Assembly: GCF_004769665.1 (NCBI RefSeq)
Contig: NZ_RQGG01000028.1
Location: 141,995 to 205,994, forward strand
DNA: 64,000 nucleotides
Reading direction: 5' to 3'
Origin: Leptospira kemamanensis
GTDB taxonomy: Bacteria > Spirochaetota > Leptospiria > Leptospirales > Leptospiraceae
The stretch's first letter is position 1; the number at the start of each line of letters is the position of its first letter. A program made the position numbers and the translations under genes. A model generated the notes under the pieces. It was given only the letters and a program-made list of their open reading frames with translations. It made no database searches and was not told the origin of the DNA. Positions 62,986-64,000 of this stretch are shown piece by piece.

Positions 62986-64000
62986 TTACATGGAACTGGG
63001 AATTTGAATTTTAATTTTTGTCCCAAGATTTTGACCACTTGTCAAAGACATTACACAACCTTGGTTTTTCAACATTTCAGAACAAACAAGTAAACCAAGG
63101 CCTGTTCCTTTTTCCCCTTGTGTACCAAAAGTTGTAGGAAAAAGTTTTCCCGCATAAATTTGTTCGATTTGGTCTTGAGTCATCCCAATTCCAGAATCTG
63201 TGATAATGAGTTCCGTAAAGACTGGACCTTGAACTACTTCCACAGTAATATTCTGATTGGGATATGAAAACTTAATCGCATTCGAGAAAAGATTCCGAAT
63301 GACGGTGCTTATCATTCGTTCATCACAGTAGACTAAAACATTGTTTGGGATTTGTAAATCAAACTGAATCCTTTTATCACTTGCTTGTAAGTTCAGAATG
63401 TCTTTAGCATTTTGAATCATCTTAGATAGATTAACCGTATCTAAATTGATTGGAATTTTTTTGGATTCACTTCTCACCCAATCTAATAAATTTTCCAAAA
63501 CCAAATAGGATTGATTGGTGCTTTTTTTTAATTCCTTTAAAGCGATGAGTAGTTCTTCTTTGTCTGGATTGGTTTCCGTTAAAAACCCCAAATAAGAATT
63601 CATAGTTCCAATTGGGCCTTTTAAATCATGAGCTAAAATAGAAAAAATTCTATCTTTATGAGCATTGGTGCGAATCATTTCCTTTTGAATTCGATTCGTA
63701 TTTCGCAAAAAATAAAACATGATCAATGCGACAAAAAACAAACAGGAAACAACTGAATTGACTCTGAATAATTCCTGAATGAATTCTTCGTAAATCAAAG
63801 TACCTTTTTCAAAGGTACCAGGTGTTCCAAAAAACTCAAACCAAACATACAATAGGTTATTGTATAAAAAAACAAATAAGATCCAAAATTTTTCTTCGTA
63901 AGAAAAAATGACAAATGGAGCTAGAGAAAATACCAAAAAATAATAATAAAAACCACAAGAATTTCCAAAACTAATCATACATTCAGAAAAAACTGGAATG
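62986..64000 (-). CDS. Membrane histidine kinase, N-terminus beyond the window
   Basis: The frame stays open through the right edge (codons for IPVFSEC precede the first internal ATG at 63978), so the gene is cut. Visible: at least three membrane helices, HisKA with FSILAHDLKGPIGTMNSYLGF, and an HATPase with NLFSNAIKFSY, DSGIGM and GEKGTGLGLLVCSEML. It starts a same-strand series with the permuted oxidoreductase and glycerate kinase genes, 41 bases upstream of the former. Confidence 0.88.
   Translation of the reverse strand, partial: IPVFSECMISFGNSCGFYYYFLVFSLAPFVIFSYEEKFWILFVFLYNNLLYVWFEFFGTPGTFEKGTLIYEEFIQELFRVNSVVSCLFFVALIMFYFLRNTNRIQKEMIRTNAHKDRIFSILAHDLKGPIGTMNSYLGFLTETNPDKEELLIALKELKKSTNQSYLVLENLLDWVRSESKKIPINLDTVNLSKMIQNAKDILNLQASDKRIQFDLQIPNNVLVYCDERMISTVIRNLFSNAIKFSYPNQNITVEVVQGPVFTELIITDSGIGMTQDQIEQIYAGKLFPTTFGTQGEKGTGLGLLVCSEMLKNQGCVMSLTSGQNLGTKIKIQIPSSM

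Noticed and set aside
1..64000. CRISPR arrays, tRNA or rRNA genes, insertion sequences or prophage
   Set aside because: No spaced repeats, cloverleaf or rRNA sequence, transposase motifs or phage structural genes were seen; the only recombinase looks like a chromosomal Xer protein.

Overview
The window is chromosomal DNA of about 38-40 % GC that reads like a free-living Leptospira, most likely a saprophytic one close to L. biflexa. The evidence is the 387-residue RecA, the number of 7TM-coupled cyclases, phosphatases and kinases, lipoprotein signals with loose lipoboxes, a class II photolyase, and a CIRCE element on a clpB-type gene. There is no plasmid, prophage, insertion sequence, rRNA, tRNA or CRISPR array that I can support. 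Coding density is high, and many neighbours overlap by 4 bases (ATGA junctions) or share a TTAA at convergent stops.

Layout. 0-3.4 kb: the end of a GH94 phosphorylase, then amtB-glnK on the minus strand behind a sigma-54-type promoter. 3.4-5.9 kb: a repair operon, photolyase-clpS-alkD. 5.9-12.6 kb: two class III adenylate cyclases, an rRNA methyltransferase, a SpoIID lipoprotein and an HDOD protein. 12.6-19.7 kb: the most unusual locus, a six-gene complex I / hydrogenase-4-like operon in which every NiFe-ligand Cys and every proximal-cluster Cys has been replaced. The cation-channel Glu/Lys residues and two ferredoxin clusters are kept. A small exported protein precedes it and an adenylate cyclase with a degenerate receiver follows it. 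19.7-25.2 kb: an ABC/FtsX export pair, a protein of unknown function, a membrane protein and pyrE. 25.2-30.8 kb: a TetR regulator, a di-haem peroxidase, a sigma-54-promoted PilZ protein, an atypical carbamoyltransferase, a truncated globin and a CitE-like lyase. 30.8-41.3 kb: a chemoreceptor, a FecR lipoprotein, a CLC-F-type transporter, an acyltransferase, a multi-PAS kinase and a TetR/Lnt-like pair. 41.3-48.5 kb: a tyrosine recombinase, recA, a lipoprotein, an aldo/keto reductase and CIRCE-controlled clpB. 48.5-64 kb: a 7TM-SpoIIE phosphatase; an apparent operon of P-type ATPase, patatin and two histidine kinases; a secernin-type peptidase; and a kinase / permuted oxidoreductase / glycerate kinase operon cut by the right edge.

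How it fits together. The window is rich in signalling: two adenylate cyclases, four histidine kinases (two of them with receivers at the N-terminus and one hybrid), an MCP, a PP2C phosphatase, PilZ and HDOD proteins. Two promoters with exact GG-N10-GC spacing point to RpoN control of ammonium uptake and of the PilZ protein. The metal-less complex, here called Ehr-like, is the best candidate for under-described biology: it looks like an ion-translocating membrane machine whose catalytic arm has lost hydrogenase chemistry and which may be co-expressed with a cAMP-producing enzyme.
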